Part shown: positions 16,710-26,358 of the stretch, piece after piece
Position numbering within the stretch: position 1 is the first letter of the stretch
How the letters are laid out: every line of letters begins with the position of its first letter
DNA from: Achromobacter pestifer
Lineage (GTDB): Bacteria; Pseudomonadota; Gammaproteobacteria; Burkholderiales; Burkholderiaceae_B
Direction of reading: 5' to 3'
Assembly: GCF_013267355.1 (NCBI RefSeq)
Contig: NZ_CP053985.1
Span: 620,001-684,000 of the forward strand
Length of the DNA: 64,000 nt
Program-made: the position numbers and the translations under genes
Notes under the pieces: model-generated
The model's database searches: none
Told to the model about the DNA's origin: nothing
What the model saw: the letters and a program-made list of their open reading frames with translations, nothing else

Positions 16710-17633
16710 TCAGGAAATAAGGGACGGGCTATTTCCACCGCCCTGCCCCGCCGGCCGAGGCAAATCGGCAACATCGATTTCCTGGGGCCGGTTGACCACG
16801 CTGACCATCACGTAGCTGATGATCATCAGCAGGAACCACGAGCCCAGCTTGGCGATGGACACCAGTTCCCAGCCCTGCGACTGGTTGGGATAACGCCAGG
16901 CATTGGCAAAGGTGCCGATGTTCTCGGCGAACCAGATGAACAAGGCCACCAGCACGAAACCCAGTAACAGCGGCATGCGCCGGTAGACCCGCCAGATGCG
17001 GAAATACACCCAGGTGCGGGCGAACAGGACAGCCGTCAGCGCGAACAGCGCCCACCGGATATCCATGATGTAGTGGTGCGCGAAGAAATTCACATAGATC
17101 AGCACCGACAACGCCACGCTGGCCGCCGCCGGCGGATGCGCGCGGAAGCGGAAATCGAACAGGCGCCACACGCGGGCCAGGTAGCTGCCCACCGCGGCGT
17201 ACATGAAACCCGTGAACAGCGGCACGCCGCCGATGCGCAGCACGCTGGCCTCGGGATAGATCCACGAACCCGCGGCGGTCTTGAACACTTCCATGCCCGT
17301 TCCCACCACATGGAACAGCAGGATCACACGGGCTTCGCTCCAGGTTTCCATGCGCAGCGCCAGCAGCAGCGCCTGGATGCCCAACGCAGCCAGGGTCAGG
17401 AAATCGTAGCGGGCCAGCACGGCGTCCTTGGGGTACCACCAGTGCGTGCCCAGCAGCAGCGCGCACATCAGGCCGCCGAACAGGCAGGCCCAGGCCTGCT
17501 TCACGCCGAAGCGGAAGAACTCGTAGAGCGCAACGCCAAAACGGCCGCGGCCGGCCAGATTGCTGGCCAGCCGCGATTCCCACTGCTGCAGCCCCGCGAT
17601 GAGCGGCCAGTCATTGGCCGCCGGATGGCTCAC
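16710..17633 (-). CDS. DUF817-family membrane protein
   Basis: 307 residues with about seven or eight transmembrane segments. FGVKQAWACLFGGLMCALLLGTHWW-type sequence starts at about residue 42, and further family blocks are MEVFKTAAGSWIYPE (about 113-127) and FAENIGTFANAWRYPNQ (about 240-256). DUF817 proteins have no established function. It begins 7 bp after the folE2 stop, suggesting co-transcription with folE2. Confidence 0.8.
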   Translation of the reverse strand: MSHPAANDWPLIAGLQQWESRLASNLAGRGRFGVALYEFFRFGVKQAWACLFGGLMCALLLGTHWWYPKDAVLARYDFLTLAALGIQALLLALRMETWSEARVILLFHVVGTGMEVFKTAAGSWIYPEASVLRIGGVPLFTGFMYAAVGSYLARVWRLFDFRFRAHPPAAASVALSVLIYVNFFAHHYIMDIRWALFALTAVLFARTWVYFRIWRVYRRMPLLLGFVLVALFIWFAENIGTFANAWRYPNQSQGWELVSIAKLGSWFLLMIISYVMVSVVNRPQEIDVADLPRPAGQGGGNSPSLIS

Positions 17634-17640
17634 GGCAAGC

Positions 17641-18438
17641 TCAGCCTTCCACGACGGCGTAGGCCGAGTGGTTATGGATGGATTCGAAGTTCTCGGCTTC
17701 CACGCGGTAGCGGGCGATGCCGGGATGCGCGTTCAGGCGGGCAGCCACGTCGCGCACCAGATCCTCGACGAACTTGGGGTTGTCGTAGGCGCGCTCGGTG
17801 ACGTACTTCTCGTCCGGGCGCTTGAGCAGGCCCCACAGCTCGCAGGAACCTTCTTCCTCGATCAGGCGGATGACGCCGTCCATGCCGATGTCGGCATTCA
17901 GGATGGCGGACACCGTGACGTGCGAACGCTGGTTGTGGGCGCCGTACTCGGAGATGGCCTTGGAGCAAGGACAGAGGCTGGTGACGGGCACCTGCACGAT
18001 CAGTTCGAACTCGACCTCGTCACCCTGGGCGCGGGCGATCCACTGCACTTCGTAATCCAGCAGGCTCTGCACGCCGGAGATCGGGGCGGATTTGTTGATG
18101 AAGTACGGGAAGGCGGCGGTGATGTCGCCGCGCTCGGCATGCAACAGCGGCAGCATGTCGGCCGCCATGGCGCGGAACAGAGTCGGCGTCATGGGGGTGC
18201 TGCGGTACTTTTCCAGCAGGGCCACGAAGCGGGACATATGCGTCCCCTTTTCTTCGGGAGGCAGGGCCACGGTCAGCGTCCAGTTGGCCACGGTGCCTTG
18301 GGGCGAGCCGTCGCCGCTTTCAATCAACATGGGGTGGCGCACGCCACGGATACCCACGCGCTGAATCGGGATGTGCCGGGTGTCCGCCGAACTCTGGACA
18401 TCGGGCATCACGAGGGCGGGGTCGATCGGAGAATTCAT
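17641..18438 (-). CDS. folE2: GTP cyclohydrolase FolE2 (type IB)
   Basis: 265 residues. Converts GTP to dihydroneopterin triphosphate for folate. The metal/catalytic block [14 protein letters not shown] has Cys156 and Cys158, followed by [11 protein letters not shown] with H168 and H173. FolE2 works with metals other than zinc and is often induced in zinc limitation; no Zur box was identified. It is followed at 7 bp by the DUF817 gene. No FolE1 is visible in the window. Confidence 0.93.
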   Translation of the reverse strand: MNSPIDPALVMPDVQSSADTRHIPIQRVGIRGVRHPMLIESGDGSPQGTVANWTLTVALPPEEKGTHMSRFVALLEKYRSTPMTPTLFRAMAADMLPLLHAERGDITAAFPYFINKSAPISGVQSLLDYEVQWIARAQGDEVEFELIVQVPVTSLCPCSKAISEYGAHNQRSHVTVSAILNADIGMDGVIRLIEEEGSCELWGLLKRPDEKYVTERAYDNPKFVEDLVRDVAARLNAHPGIARYRVEAENFESIHNHSAYAVVEG

Positions 18439-18582
18439 TTCGGCTTACCTGTCTAGGCAGTCAGTCGTGAAAACGCACGGGCCTAGGAATCTTTGAGAGG
18501 GGGCCATTATCGCCCATAGTCCGCCAAGCGCCAGGGAAAACCCTTTTATTCGTAGGTTGGCGGGGCCGGAACAGTGTGTTTC

Positions 18583-18609
18583 ATTCCTGCGGGCAAAACC
18601 CGCAGGAAT
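18583..18609 (-). terminator. Hairpin downstream of dxs
   Basis: ATTCCTGCGGG (18583-18593) pairs perfectly with 18599-18609 around CAAAA, 10 bp past the dxs stop. No T run follows, so termination is uncertain. Confidence 0.45.
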
Positions 18610-18619
18610 CGCTGCGCAA

Positions 18620-20482
18620 TCAGGCCAGCAGATCGGCGTAGCGGGCGCGGATCGCGCTTTCGATGCCCACCGCGTCCAGGCCGATGCCGGCCCACAGCGC
18701 CGATTGCTCGCCGTGGTCGATGAACTCGTCGGGCAAGCCCAGTTGCAGCACCGGGATCGCGACCCCGGCCGAACTCAGCGCTTCCAGCACCGCACTGCCC
18801 GCGCCGCCCATGATGGAAGCGTCTTCCAACGTGACCAGCGCGTCGTGGCGGCTGGCCAGGTCGAGGATCAGCTCGCGGTCGATCGGCTTGACGAAGCGCA
18901 TGTCGGCCACGGTGGCGTCGAGCTTTTCGGCTGCGCCCAACGCCGCCTGGACCAGCGTGCCGAAACCCAGGATGGCGATCTTGCGGCCCTCGCGGCGCAC
19001 CACGCCGCGGCCGAGCTCGACCGTGTCCAGACCGGGCGCTTCGGCGGCGCCGCAGCCGGCGCCGCGCGGATAGCGCACCGACGCGGGGCCGGGATACTGA
19101 TAACAGGTCGACAGCAGCAACCGCGTTTCGTTTTCGTCCGAAGGCGTGGCCACGACCATGTTGGGCACGCAGCGCAGGAAGGCGATGTCGTAGTTGCCGG
19201 CATGCGTGGCGCCGTCCGCGCCCACCAGGCCGGCGCGGTCCAAGGCAAAGGTCACGTCCAGGTTCTGCAGGGCCACGTCATGGATGAACTGGTCGTAACC
19301 GCGCTGCATGAAGGTGGAGTAGATCGCGACCACGGGCTTCTGGCCCTCGCAGGCAATGCCCGCGGCGAACGTCACGGCGTGCTGCTCGGCGATGCCCACG
19401 TCGAAATAACGCTGGGGAAAGCGCTTTTCGAATTCCACCAGGCCGCTGCCCTCGCGCATGGCGGGCGTGATGGCGACCAGGCGCGAGTCCTGTTCAGCCA
19501 TGTCGCACAGCCACTGGCCGAACACCTGCGTGAAGCTGCGCTTGCCCGGCGCCTTCGATTGCTGAATCCCGACGGCCGGATCGAACTTGCCCGGGCCGTG
19601 GTACAGCACCGGGTCGGCCTCGGCCAGCTTGTAGCCCTGGCCCTTCTTGGTGACCACGTGCAGGAACTGCAGGCCTTCCAGGGCCTTGAGGTTCTGCAGG
19701 GTGGGCACCAGCGCGTCCAGGTCGTGTCCGTCGATCGGGCCAACGTAGTTGAAGCCGAATTCCTCGAACAGCGTGGCCGGCGTGACCATGCCCTTGGCGT
19801 GTTCTTCGAAGCGGCGCGCCAGTTCCAGCACTGGCGGCACGTGCTGCAACACCGCGCGGCCGACGTTCTTGGCGGCCGCATAGAAGCGGCCCGACATCAG
19901 GCGCGCCAGATAGCGGTTCAGCGCCCCCACCGGCGGCGAGATCGACATGTCGTTGTCGTTCAGGATCACCAGCAGGTTGATGTTGGGCGTGACGCCGGCG
20001 TTGTTCATGGCTTCGAAGGCCATGCCCGCGGACATCGCGCCGTCGCCGATGACGGCGATGTGCTGGCGCTGCACGCCGGCGTTGCGCGAGGCCACCGCCA
20101 TGCCCAGCGCAGCCGAGATGGAAGTGGACGAATGCGCGGTGCCGAAGGCGTCGTATTCGGATTCGCTGCGTTTCGGGAAGCCCGAAATTCCGCCCTGCTG
20201 ACGCAGCTTGTCCATGCCGGAGCGGCGTCCGGTCAGGATCTTGTGCGGATAGGACTGATGGCCCACGTCCCAGACGATGCGGTCATGCGGCGTATCGAAC
20301 ACCTGGTGCAGGGCCAGGGTGAGCTCGACCGTGCCTAGGTTGGACGACAGGTGCCCGCCCGTTTTGGACACCGATTCCAGCACGAAGCCGCGCAACTCGT
20401 CGGCCAGCCTTTTCAGCTCACGGCGATCCAGGCGCTTGAGGTCTGCCGGGGATTGAATGCGGTCCAGTAAATCTGTCGTCAT
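18620..20482 (-). CDS. dxs: 1-deoxy-D-xylulose-5-phosphate synthase
   Basis: 620 residues. Condenses pyruvate and glyceraldehyde 3-phosphate, the entry to the MEP isoprenoid pathway. The thiamine diphosphate motif GDGAMSAG is at 147-154 and H44 is in [19 protein letters not shown] (78-86) and [15 protein letters not shown] in the pyrimidine-binding domain are conserved. It is the last gene of xseB-ispA-dxs, about 50 bp after ispA. Confidence 0.96.
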   Translation of the reverse strand: MTTDLLDRIQSPADLKRLDRRELKRLADELRGFVLESVSKTGGHLSSNLGTVELTLALHQVFDTPHDRIVWDVGHQSYPHKILTGRRSGMDKLRQQGGISGFPKRSESEYDAFGTAHSSTSISAALGMAVASRNAGVQRQHIAVIGDGAMSAGMAFEAMNNAGVTPNINLLVILNDNDMSISPPVGALNRYLARLMSGRFYAAAKNVGRAVLQHVPPVLELARRFEEHAKGMVTPATLFEEFGFNYVGPIDGHDLDALVPTLQNLKALEGLQFLHVVTKKGQGYKLAEADPVLYHGPGKFDPAVGIQQSKAPGKRSFTQVFGQWLCDMAEQDSRLVAITPAMREGSGLVEFEKRFPQRYFDVGIAEQHAVTFAAGIACEGQKPVVAIYSTFMQRGYDQFIHDVALQNLDVTFALDRAGLVGADGATHAGNYDIAFLRCVPNMVVATPSDENETRLLLSTCYQYPGPASVRYPRGAGCGAAEAPGLDTVELGRGVVRREGRKIAILGFGTLVQAALGAAEKLDATVADMRFVKPIDRELILDLASRHDALVTLEDASIMGGAGSAVLEALSSAGVAIPVLQLGLPDEFIDHGEQSALWAGIGLDAVGIESAIRARYADLLA

Positions 20483-20535
20483 GCTTTTATTTGGTTCGTT
20501 GGCCCGGCCTGCCTCCAGCCCGGGCTGGTCCCGGC

Positions 20536-21447
20536 TCAGCGGTCTCGTAGGACGATGAAGTCGGCCAGTTCAGCCAGGCGCGATCCGGCCTCGCCCAGCG
20601 GAGCCAGGGCAGCCAGCGCGTCCTCACGCAGTTCCTGGGCGAACGCGCGCGCGCCGTCCAGTCCCAGAAGCGAAACATAGGTGGGCTTGTTCTCGGCGGC
20701 GTCCTTGCCCGGCGTCTTGCCCAGGCTGGCGCTGTCGGCGGTGACGTCCAGGATGTCGTCGACGACCTGGAAGGCCAGCCCGACGGCCTGCGCATAGGCG
20801 TCCAGCGCCTGGCGCGAGGCCGAGCTGGCGCCCGCCACGATGCCGCCCAGGGCCACGCTGCATGCCAGCATGGCGCCCGTCTTCATGCTGTGCATGGTTT
20901 GGAGTTCGTCGCGCGTCAATGCCCGGCCGACGCTGAACAGGTCGATGGCCTGGCCGCCCGCCATGCCCTGACTGCCGGCGGCGCGCGCCAGCGACTGAGT
21001 GGCCTGCACGATCAGCGCGGGCGCGATCGGCATGGAAGCCAGCAGATCGAAAGCCAGCGGCTGCAGCGCATCGCCCGCCAGCATGGCGGTGGCCTCGTCG
21101 AACTGCACGTGGACGGTGGGACGGCCGCGGCGCAGCGTGTCGTCATCCATGCAGGGCAGATCGTCGTGCACCAGCGAATAGGCGTGAATCAGTTCCACCG
21201 CTGCGGCGGCGCGGTCCAACGAGGCCTGCACGGCCAGCACGCTGCCGCTGACGGGGCAGGCCTGCCCCGCCGCGTAGACCAGCGCGGCGCGCACCCGCTT
21301 GCCGCCGCCAAGCACGGCGTAACGCATGGCTTCGTGCAGCCGGGAGGGCAGCGCATCCGCCGGGGGCAGCAGATCGTCCAGGACGTCTTCGACGTGCCGC
21401 ACGCGCCCTTGCAGCCATTCCGGGAAGGCGAGTTGAATTTGCTTCAT
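20536..21447 (-). CDS. ispA: Farnesyl diphosphate synthase
   Basis: 303 residues from the ATG at 21447, 7 bp after the xseB stop. First aspartate-rich motif DDLPCMDDD at 95-103, second VVDDILD at 228-234; [10 protein letters not shown] (47-56) binds isopentenyl diphosphate. Makes C15 diphosphate using precursors from the MEP pathway; the downstream dxs supplies that pathway. Confidence 0.95.
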   Translation of the reverse strand: MKQIQLAFPEWLQGRVRHVEDVLDDLLPPADALPSRLHEAMRYAVLGGGKRVRAALVYAAGQACPVSGSVLAVQASLDRAAAAVELIHAYSLVHDDLPCMDDDTLRRGRPTVHVQFDEATAMLAGDALQPLAFDLLASMPIAPALIVQATQSLARAAGSQGMAGGQAIDLFSVGRALTRDELQTMHSMKTGAMLACSVALGGIVAGASSASRQALDAYAQAVGLAFQVVDDILDVTADSASLGKTPGKDAAENKPTYVSLLGLDGARAFAQELREDALAALAPLGEAGSRLAELADFIVLRDR

Positions 21448-21454
21448 TGGATTC

Positions 21455-21721
21455 TTATTCGTCATCCAGCGCCGCCGGGTCCAGCGGGCGCAGCAAGTCG
21501 CCCTCCAGGACCTTGACCTGCTGTTCGGCCTGCGCCAAGCGTTCCTGGCAGACCCGCGTGAGCGCCACGCCGCGCCGGTAGGCGGCAAGCGACTGCTCCA
21601 GCGGCAACGAGCCGTCTTCCATGGCCGCTACCAGCGATTCGAGTTCGGCCAGCGCCGTTTCGAAATCCTGGGGCAAGGGACGGTCATCGATCTGCGGATC
21701 GGCTTGTGAAGATTTGGCCAA
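21455..21721 (-). CDS. xseB: Exodeoxyribonuclease VII small subunit
   Basis: 88 residues from a TTG at 21721, with GGAG 7 bp upstream. A longer in-frame start at 21781 would add an unconserved 20-residue head. Signature FETALAELESLVAAMEDGSLPLEQSLAAYRRGVAL is clear (about 16-50), within the usual 80-90 residue length. It is first of xseB-ispA-dxs. Confidence 0.92.
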   Translation of the reverse strand: MAKSSQADPQIDDRPLPQDFETALAELESLVAAMEDGSLPLEQSLAAYRRGVALTRVCQERLAQAEQQVKVLEGDLLRPLDPAALDDE

Positions 21722-21747
21722 ACGGGTCTCCGAGGGCGCTAGGGGGT

Positions 21748-21768
21748 GGATCAATCCGTGAATTGTAC
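21748..21768 (-). promoter_or_regulatory. Predicted xseB -10 region; left arm of a long-range inverted repeat
   Basis: Minus-strand TACAAT (21762-21767) lies about 40 bp before xseB. The 13 bases 21756-21768 are the exact reverse complement of 25025-25037 upstream of the Rieske gene, and the match extends to GATCAA with a short gap. Confidence 0.5.
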
Positions 21769-21814
21769 GAGATACCCGCAAGGCCGGCGGGCCTGCCGCC
21801 GCTCACCGCGCGTC

Positions 21815-22669
21815 TCAGGCCGGGACGCCCGCCAGCCCCGCTATGGCGGCCCGCAGCAGGGGGGCCACCCGCGTGCGCAGGCCCGCCTCCGGCAGCAGGC
21901 TGGCCGGCCCGCCGCAGCTCATGACGAAGACGCCCTCGCCCGTGAGGGAGGAGAACGGCACCGCGACCGCATTGATCCCCGACTGCCATTCGCCGATGGC
22001 GTAACAGCAGCCCGTATCGCGCAATTCCGCCCGGGCGCGTTCGATGGCGGCCGCGTCCGGCGCCGTCTCGTCCAGGCGGGCCAGCGCATCGGCGCAAGCC
22101 TGGGGCGGCAGGCTGGCCAGATAGGCCCGGCCCATGGCGCTGTCCAGGCTGGCGCGATAGCCCACGGGCAGGCGCAGGTACAGCGCCGAAGAACCATGGA
22201 TGGCTTCGACGTAAGTCATGGCATCGCCGTCGAAGGCGCCCAGGGCCACCGCACCGCCGGTGGCGCGCGCCAGCTCGGTCATCGAGGCCTTGGCCAGCTC
22301 GCGCACCTCCAGCCCGGCCAGCAGGCCGAAGCCCAACGCCAGCACGCCATAGCCGGGCGAGTACTTGCCGGTGTCCGGGTGATAGCGCAGATAACCCAAT
22401 TCAGTAAGGGTATAGGTAATGCGGCTGATGGTGGGTTTGGGCAGGCCGGTCAGGCGCGCCAGATCCAGGTTGCCCAGGGCCGTCACGCCATGGCGAAAGC
22501 AACGCAGCACGTCCAGCCCGCGCGCCAGCGCCGTGATGAAGTCGGGCGAATTGGCGCCCTCGCCCGCGCCGGCGGCGCGCTTGCGGCGCGCGGGCAGGCT
22601 GAGTTCCACCTTGCCGTCCGGTTTGGCGGCGGGATGCGCGATGCGCTTGGCGTCAGAAAAAGATTGCAT
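21815..22669 (-). CDS. IclR-family transcriptional regulator
   Basis: 284 residues. A 40-residue disordered, basic N-terminus precedes the winged helix (ITALARGLDVLRCFRHG, LPKPTISRITYTLTELGYL, about 45-95). The effector domain follows, including GCCYAIGEWQSGINAVAVPF (about 220-239). It is divergent from the Bug receptor gene at 22826. Palindromes at 22694-22706 and 22711-22737 in the shared intergenic region are likely operator sites. IclR proteins typically control catabolic or uptake genes. Confidence 0.9.
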   Translation of the reverse strand: MQSFSDAKRIAHPAAKPDGKVELSLPARRKRAAGAGEGANSPDFITALARGLDVLRCFRHGVTALGNLDLARLTGLPKPTISRITYTLTELGYLRYHPDTGKYSPGYGVLALGFGLLAGLEVRELAKASMTELARATGGAVALGAFDGDAMTYVEAIHGSSALYLRLPVGYRASLDSAMGRAYLASLPPQACADALARLDETAPDAAAIERARAELRDTGCCYAIGEWQSGINAVAVPFSSLTGEGVFVMSCGGPASLLPEAGLRTRVAPLLRAAIAGLAGVPA

Positions 22670-22693
22670 TTCTATTCGCTTCGTTTTTATAGT

Positions 22694-22706
22694 TTATTTC
22701 GAATAA
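22694..22706. promoter_or_regulatory. Palindrome in the iclR/Bug intergenic region
   Basis: TTATT-TCG-AATAA, 5-bp arms. It sits in an AT-rich stretch between divergent starts. Confidence 0.4.
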
Positions 22707-22710
22707 CAAA

Positions 22711-22737
22711 ATTAAATTCCATTTTGCGGAATTTAAT
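22711..22737. promoter_or_regulatory. Strong inverted repeat, candidate IclR operator
   Basis: ATTAAATTCC and GGAATTTAAT are perfect 10-bp arms around a 7-base spacer. It is centred between the divergent regulator and receptor genes. Confidence 0.55.
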
Positions 22738-22825
22738 CCATTCAAGGAGACCTGGCAAGCACTGCTCCGCAGCGCCCAGCCAGGCCCGACCTTCCACTCA
22801 TGCACGCGTTTTCAAGGGGAAAACA

Positions 22826-23794
22826 TTGATACGCACTAGCTTCAAACTGCTGGCAACCCTGCTACTCAGCGCGGCAGCGCTGGGCGCCCAGGCCGACACC
22901 TATCCGGCCCGGCCGATCAAGGTAGTCTCGCCCTTCCCGGCCGGCGGCGCCACCGACGTGCTGACCCGGATCCTGGCCGAACGCATGGCCAAGACATTGG
23001 GCCAGCCCATGATCGTCGAGAACAAGGCGGGCGCCGGCACCTCGATCGGAGCCGCCTTCGTCTCACGCGAAGCGCCGGACGGCTACACCATCCTGATGGC
23101 GACCAACTCCACGCTGGTCACCAACCGCTATCTGTACAAAGAACTGCCCTACGACCCCGACGGCTTCGCCCGCATCGGCATGGTGGGCGTCGGACCGCTG
23201 GTCCTGCTGGCCAGCCCCAAGCGGCCGTTCAACAGCACCCAGGACGTGGTGGCCTACGCCAAGCAGAACCCGGGCAAGCTGACCTTCGCCACCTTCGGCC
23301 CGGGCACGTCCTCGCACCTGGCAGGCGAACTCTTCAAGGAGCGCGCGGGCATCGACATCCTGCACGTGCCGTTCAAGGGCGCAACCCAGGCCCTGCCCGC
23401 CCTGATCAGCGGCGACGTGGACCTGTTCTTCGACATGGTGGCCACCGGCATGCCGCAGGCCGATGCCGGCAAGGTCAAGGTCTTCGCCATCACCAGCCCC
23501 GGCCGCCTGGCGACGCAGCCCAAGCTGGCGACGCTGGCCGAGCAAGGCTATCCCGCCTTCGACATGACCGCTTGGTTCAGCTTCGTGGCGCCCAAGGGCA
23601 CTCCCGCCCCTGTGATGGAAAAACTGCAGCAGGCCCTGGTCGAAACCCTACAGGACGAAACCGTCAAGAAACGCATGCTGGACATGGGCATCGACCCGCG
23701 CTCGGGCACGGCCGCCGAACTGGACAAACAGATCAAGACCGAACAGCCCATCGTGTCGCAATTGATCAAGCAGGCCAATATCGTCCTGCAATGA
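22826..23794 (+). CDS. Bug-family periplasmic solute receptor
   Basis: 322 residues from the TTG at 22826, with AAGGGGA about 6 bp upstream; no ATG is available. Signal peptide ends near ALGAQA-DTYPARP (about residue 23). PFPAGGATDVLTRILAERMAK, VENKAGAGTSIGA and LHVPFKGATQALPALISGDVD are characteristic. Such receptors bind carboxylates and usually feed TctAB transporters; none is present here. Likely target of the divergent IclR protein. Confidence 0.88.
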   Translation: MIRTSFKLLATLLLSAAALGAQADTYPARPIKVVSPFPAGGATDVLTRILAERMAKTLGQPMIVENKAGAGTSIGAAFVSREAPDGYTILMATNSTLVTNRYLYKELPYDPDGFARIGMVGVGPLVLLASPKRPFNSTQDVVAYAKQNPGKLTFATFGPGTSSHLAGELFKERAGIDILHVPFKGATQALPALISGDVDLFFDMVATGMPQADAGKVKVFAITSPGRLATQPKLATLAEQGYPAFDMTAWFSFVAPKGTPAPVMEKLQQALVETLQDETVKKRMLDMGIDPRSGTAAELDKQIKTEQPIVSQLIKQANIVLQ

Positions 23795-23904
23795 AATCCC
23801 GGGCGATTTCGTGAAAAAGCGAGATATGCCCTAACCCCTCGAAACAGAAACCGGGCGCGCGCGGCTGCTAAGGTGAAAAGGGAAACCCCTCGAGCTGGAG
23901 CCCG

Positions 23905-24915
23905 ATGCCTTACACCGAAGAGAAGTACGCGCGCCTGGACGCCGCCCGCTGGTTGGCGGCGGTGGCCGTGGTGCTGTTGCACAGCGCGGCCATGATAGTC
24001 AGCAATCCCGCCATCTATGGCGGGGGCGCCTGGTTGGCCGCCAACCTGTATGACTCGGCGGCAAGGTGGTGCGTGCCCGTGTTCGTCATGGTCAGCGGTG
24101 CGCTGCTGCTGGACCCCGACAAGCCGCAGGACGCGCGCCAGTTCTACGGCCGGCGCATGGCGCGGATCTGCGCGCCGCTCTTGTTCTGGACCTTCTTCTA
24201 TCTGGCATGGCGCACGGCGCTGGATTGGTGGGACGACGGCCGCATCGATTTTTCGTTCTGGCCGCGCAAGCTGGTGCAGGGCGAGCCGTACTACCACTTG
24301 TGGTACCTGTACATGATCGTGGGCCTGTACCTGTCCGCGCCGTTGGTGCGGATCCTGTATGCGCGCAGCACGCCGCGCGCCCGCGCGCTGTGGGTGGTGG
24401 GCATCCTGGGCGTGGCGATCCTGGACGCGCTGTACCGCCGCGCCCTGGGCGCGCCCGCCGGTTTCTTCCTGACCTGGTTCCTGCCCTACCTGGGCTACTT
24501 CGTGGCGGGCCGATTGATCTTCGACGGCCAGATGCGCATTCCCCGCCCCGGCCTGATGCTGGCGGCCAGCGTGGCCGCGACCGCGCTGGGCGTGCATGCG
24601 ATGTCGAGCAACCGCGCATTGGACACCTACTTCTACGATTATTTCAGCCTGACGGTGCCGTTCATGTCGCTGGCGGCTTTCCAATGGATCATCTCGTCGC
24701 CGCGCCTGCCGCGGCTGGCCTCGCTGGCGCCGCTGACCTTCGGCGTCTATCTGATCCACCCGCTGTTCCTGGACGTGGCGCATCGCGCCGGCGCCCTGAC
24801 AGGCGCGCGCGCGGACGCCTGGACGCTGCCCGTGCTGGCCGCCGGCGTGTTCGTGTTGTCGGCGGCCAGCAGCTGGCTGCTGAGACGGCATCCGAGCACG
24901 CGCCGATTCGTCTGA
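23905..24915 (+). CDS. Acyltransferase_3-family membrane protein
   Basis: 336 residues with about ten transmembrane segments. It opens with LDAARWLAAVAVVLLHSAAM (catalytic-type His in the first segment), then VPVFVMVSGALLLDP and HLWYLYMIVGLYLSAPLV, the usual order in O-acyltransferases that modify sugars or lipids. The acceptor is unknown. It follows the Bug receptor by 110 bp; a functional link is unclear. Confidence 0.8.
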   Translation: MPYTEEKYARLDAARWLAAVAVVLLHSAAMIVSNPAIYGGGAWLAANLYDSAARWCVPVFVMVSGALLLDPDKPQDARQFYGRRMARICAPLLFWTFFYLAWRTALDWWDDGRIDFSFWPRKLVQGEPYYHLWYLYMIVGLYLSAPLVRILYARSTPRARALWVVGILGVAILDALYRRALGAPAGFFLTWFLPYLGYFVAGRLIFDGQMRIPRPGLMLAASVAATALGVHAMSSNRALDTYFYDYFSLTVPFMSLAAFQWIISSPRLPRLASLAPLTFGVYLIHPLFLDVAHRAGALTGARADAWTLPVLAAGVFVLSAASSWLLRRHPSTRRFV

Positions 24916-25024
24916 AAGGCCTACATCGTCAAGGGGTTATGCCCCGCGGAACGCCTGTAAATCGGCTCCGGCATAACTTCACCAAGCTTCGCAGATCTTC
25001 ACGGGCGCGGGGTAAGGGCTTGGG

Positions 25025-25048
25025 GTACAATTCACGGCTTATTTGATC
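25025..25048 (+). promoter_or_regulatory. Predicted -10 region of the Rieske gene; right arm of a long-range inverted repeat
   Basis: TACAAT at 25026-25031. No good -35 is seen. Bases 25025-25037 are the reverse complement of 21756-21768. Transcription from here would produce a leader of about 120 nt. Confidence 0.45.
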
Positions 25049-25101
25049 GGCCAGACACCGATTTTTCTTCGCGCCAGAACGGACTTCACCCAGCGGATAT
25101 C

Positions 25102-25140
25102 AAAGCCGCCAGGCAAAAGCTCATCCGTCCTGGCTTTTTT
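25102..25140 (+). terminator. Terminator-like hairpin in the Rieske 5' leader
   Basis: AAAGCC and AGG (bulged by GCC) pair with CCTGGCTTT, ending in six T. It lies 19 bp before the Rieske ATG, so it would act by attenuation or mark the end of a short upstream RNA. Confidence 0.5.
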
Positions 25141-25158
25141 ATCCGAGCGGGGGGAATC

Positions 25159-26307
25159 ATGACCGACATCGGTCGGATGGCACATGTAGTGCCAGCTCGC
25201 ACCCAGCTACCCGTCAGCGCGTATTTTGACGAAGCCCTCTTTGCCCGCGAGCAAGAACTCATTTTCAAGCAATCCTCACAATACGTCGGCCACCAGAAAG
25301 TGGTGCCCGAAATCGGGGATTGGCGTACGTTGGTCCAGGAAGACGGAGGACGCGTGCTGGTTCGCAACCAGCAAGGCGTCGAACTCATCTCAAATGTCTG
25401 CCGCCACCGCCAGGCTTTGATGCTGGGCGGCGAGACCGGCAATGTGGCCGGCAACTGCAATACGCATGGCAATCTGAAGGCAACCGGCGGCAATATCGTC
25501 TGCCCCTTGCATCGCTGGACGTACAACAACCAGGGCGAGTTGTTGGGCGCGCCCCAGTTCGCCACCACACCCTGCATGAACCTGCAGAAGTTCCGCCTGC
25601 GCGACTGCCATGGCCTGCTGTTCGAAGGCCCGCGCGATCCGTCCGCCGACATGGCGCCGCTGTTCTCGCGTCCGGAATTCGACTTCGGCGACTACGTGCT
25701 GGACCACGTCGAAGTGCACCAGTGCAACTACAACTGGAAGACCTTCATCGAGGTCTACCTCGAGGATTACCACGTCGGTCCGTTCCACCCGGGCCTGGGC
25801 CGCTTCGTCACCTGCGACGACCTGAGCTGGGAATTCAACGACTGGTACAGCCTGCAGAAGGTCGGTGTGCACAACGCCCTGGCGCAGCCGGGGTCCGACG
25901 TGTACAAGCAGTGGCACGACCGCCTGCTGGCGTTCCGCGAAGGCGATGCGCCGGATTTCGGCGCGGTCTGGGTCACGTACTTCCCGACCCACATGATCGA
26001 GCTGTATCCGCACGTGCTGGTGCTCTCCACGCTGTATCCCAAGAGCCCGCAGGAAACGGTGAACGTGGTCGAGTTCTACTACCCCGAGGAAATCGCCGCC
26101 TTCGAGCGCGAATTCGTCGATGCGCAGCGCGCCGCCTACATGGAAACGGCCATCGAGGACGACGAGATCGCCGAACGCATGGACGCGGGCCGCAAGGCGT
26201 TGATGCTGCGCGGCGTGAACGAAACCGGCCCCTATCAATCGCCCATGGAAGACGGCATGCAGCACTTCCATGAATGGTATCGCCGCATCATGCAGGAGCG
26301 GGTCTGA
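25159..26307 (+). CDS. Rieske non-haem iron ring-hydroxylating oxygenase, alpha subunit type
   Basis: 382 residues. Rieske ligands C81-R-H83 and C115-x2-H118. The intervening loop is 31 residues against the usual 15-17 and contains an extra C100 and H103. The catalytic domain has NWKTFIEVYLEDYHVGPFHP (191-210 region) with H205 and H210 as mononuclear iron ligands. The substrate is unknown; no reductase, ferredoxin or beta subunit is adjacent. Leader contains an attenuator-like hairpin. It is followed by a strong terminator. Confidence 0.88.
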   Translation: MTDIGRMAHVVPARTQLPVSAYFDEALFAREQELIFKQSSQYVGHQKVVPEIGDWRTLVQEDGGRVLVRNQQGVELISNVCRHRQALMLGGETGNVAGNCNTHGNLKATGGNIVCPLHRWTYNNQGELLGAPQFATTPCMNLQKFRLRDCHGLLFEGPRDPSADMAPLFSRPEFDFGDYVLDHVEVHQCNYNWKTFIEVYLEDYHVGPFHPGLGRFVTCDDLSWEFNDWYSLQKVGVHNALAQPGSDVYKQWHDRLLAFREGDAPDFGAVWVTYFPTHMIELYPHVLVLSTLYPKSPQETVNVVEFYYPEEIAAFEREFVDAQRAAYMETAIEDDEIAERMDAGRKALMLRGVNETGPYQSPMEDGMQHFHEWYRRIMQERV

Positions 26308-26358
26308 AACCTGGGCTCCGGGGCCCCTCCCCCGCAGCGAGACCCTGCCTTTGAACAG

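Noticed and set aside
18557..20338. 593-codon open frame opposite dxs
   Set aside because: Shadow of dxs; no motif, composition biased as in other antisense frames.
25159..26307. Benzoate dioxygenase BenA
   Set aside because: Loop length and neighbours do not fit BenA, and no BenB or BenC follows.
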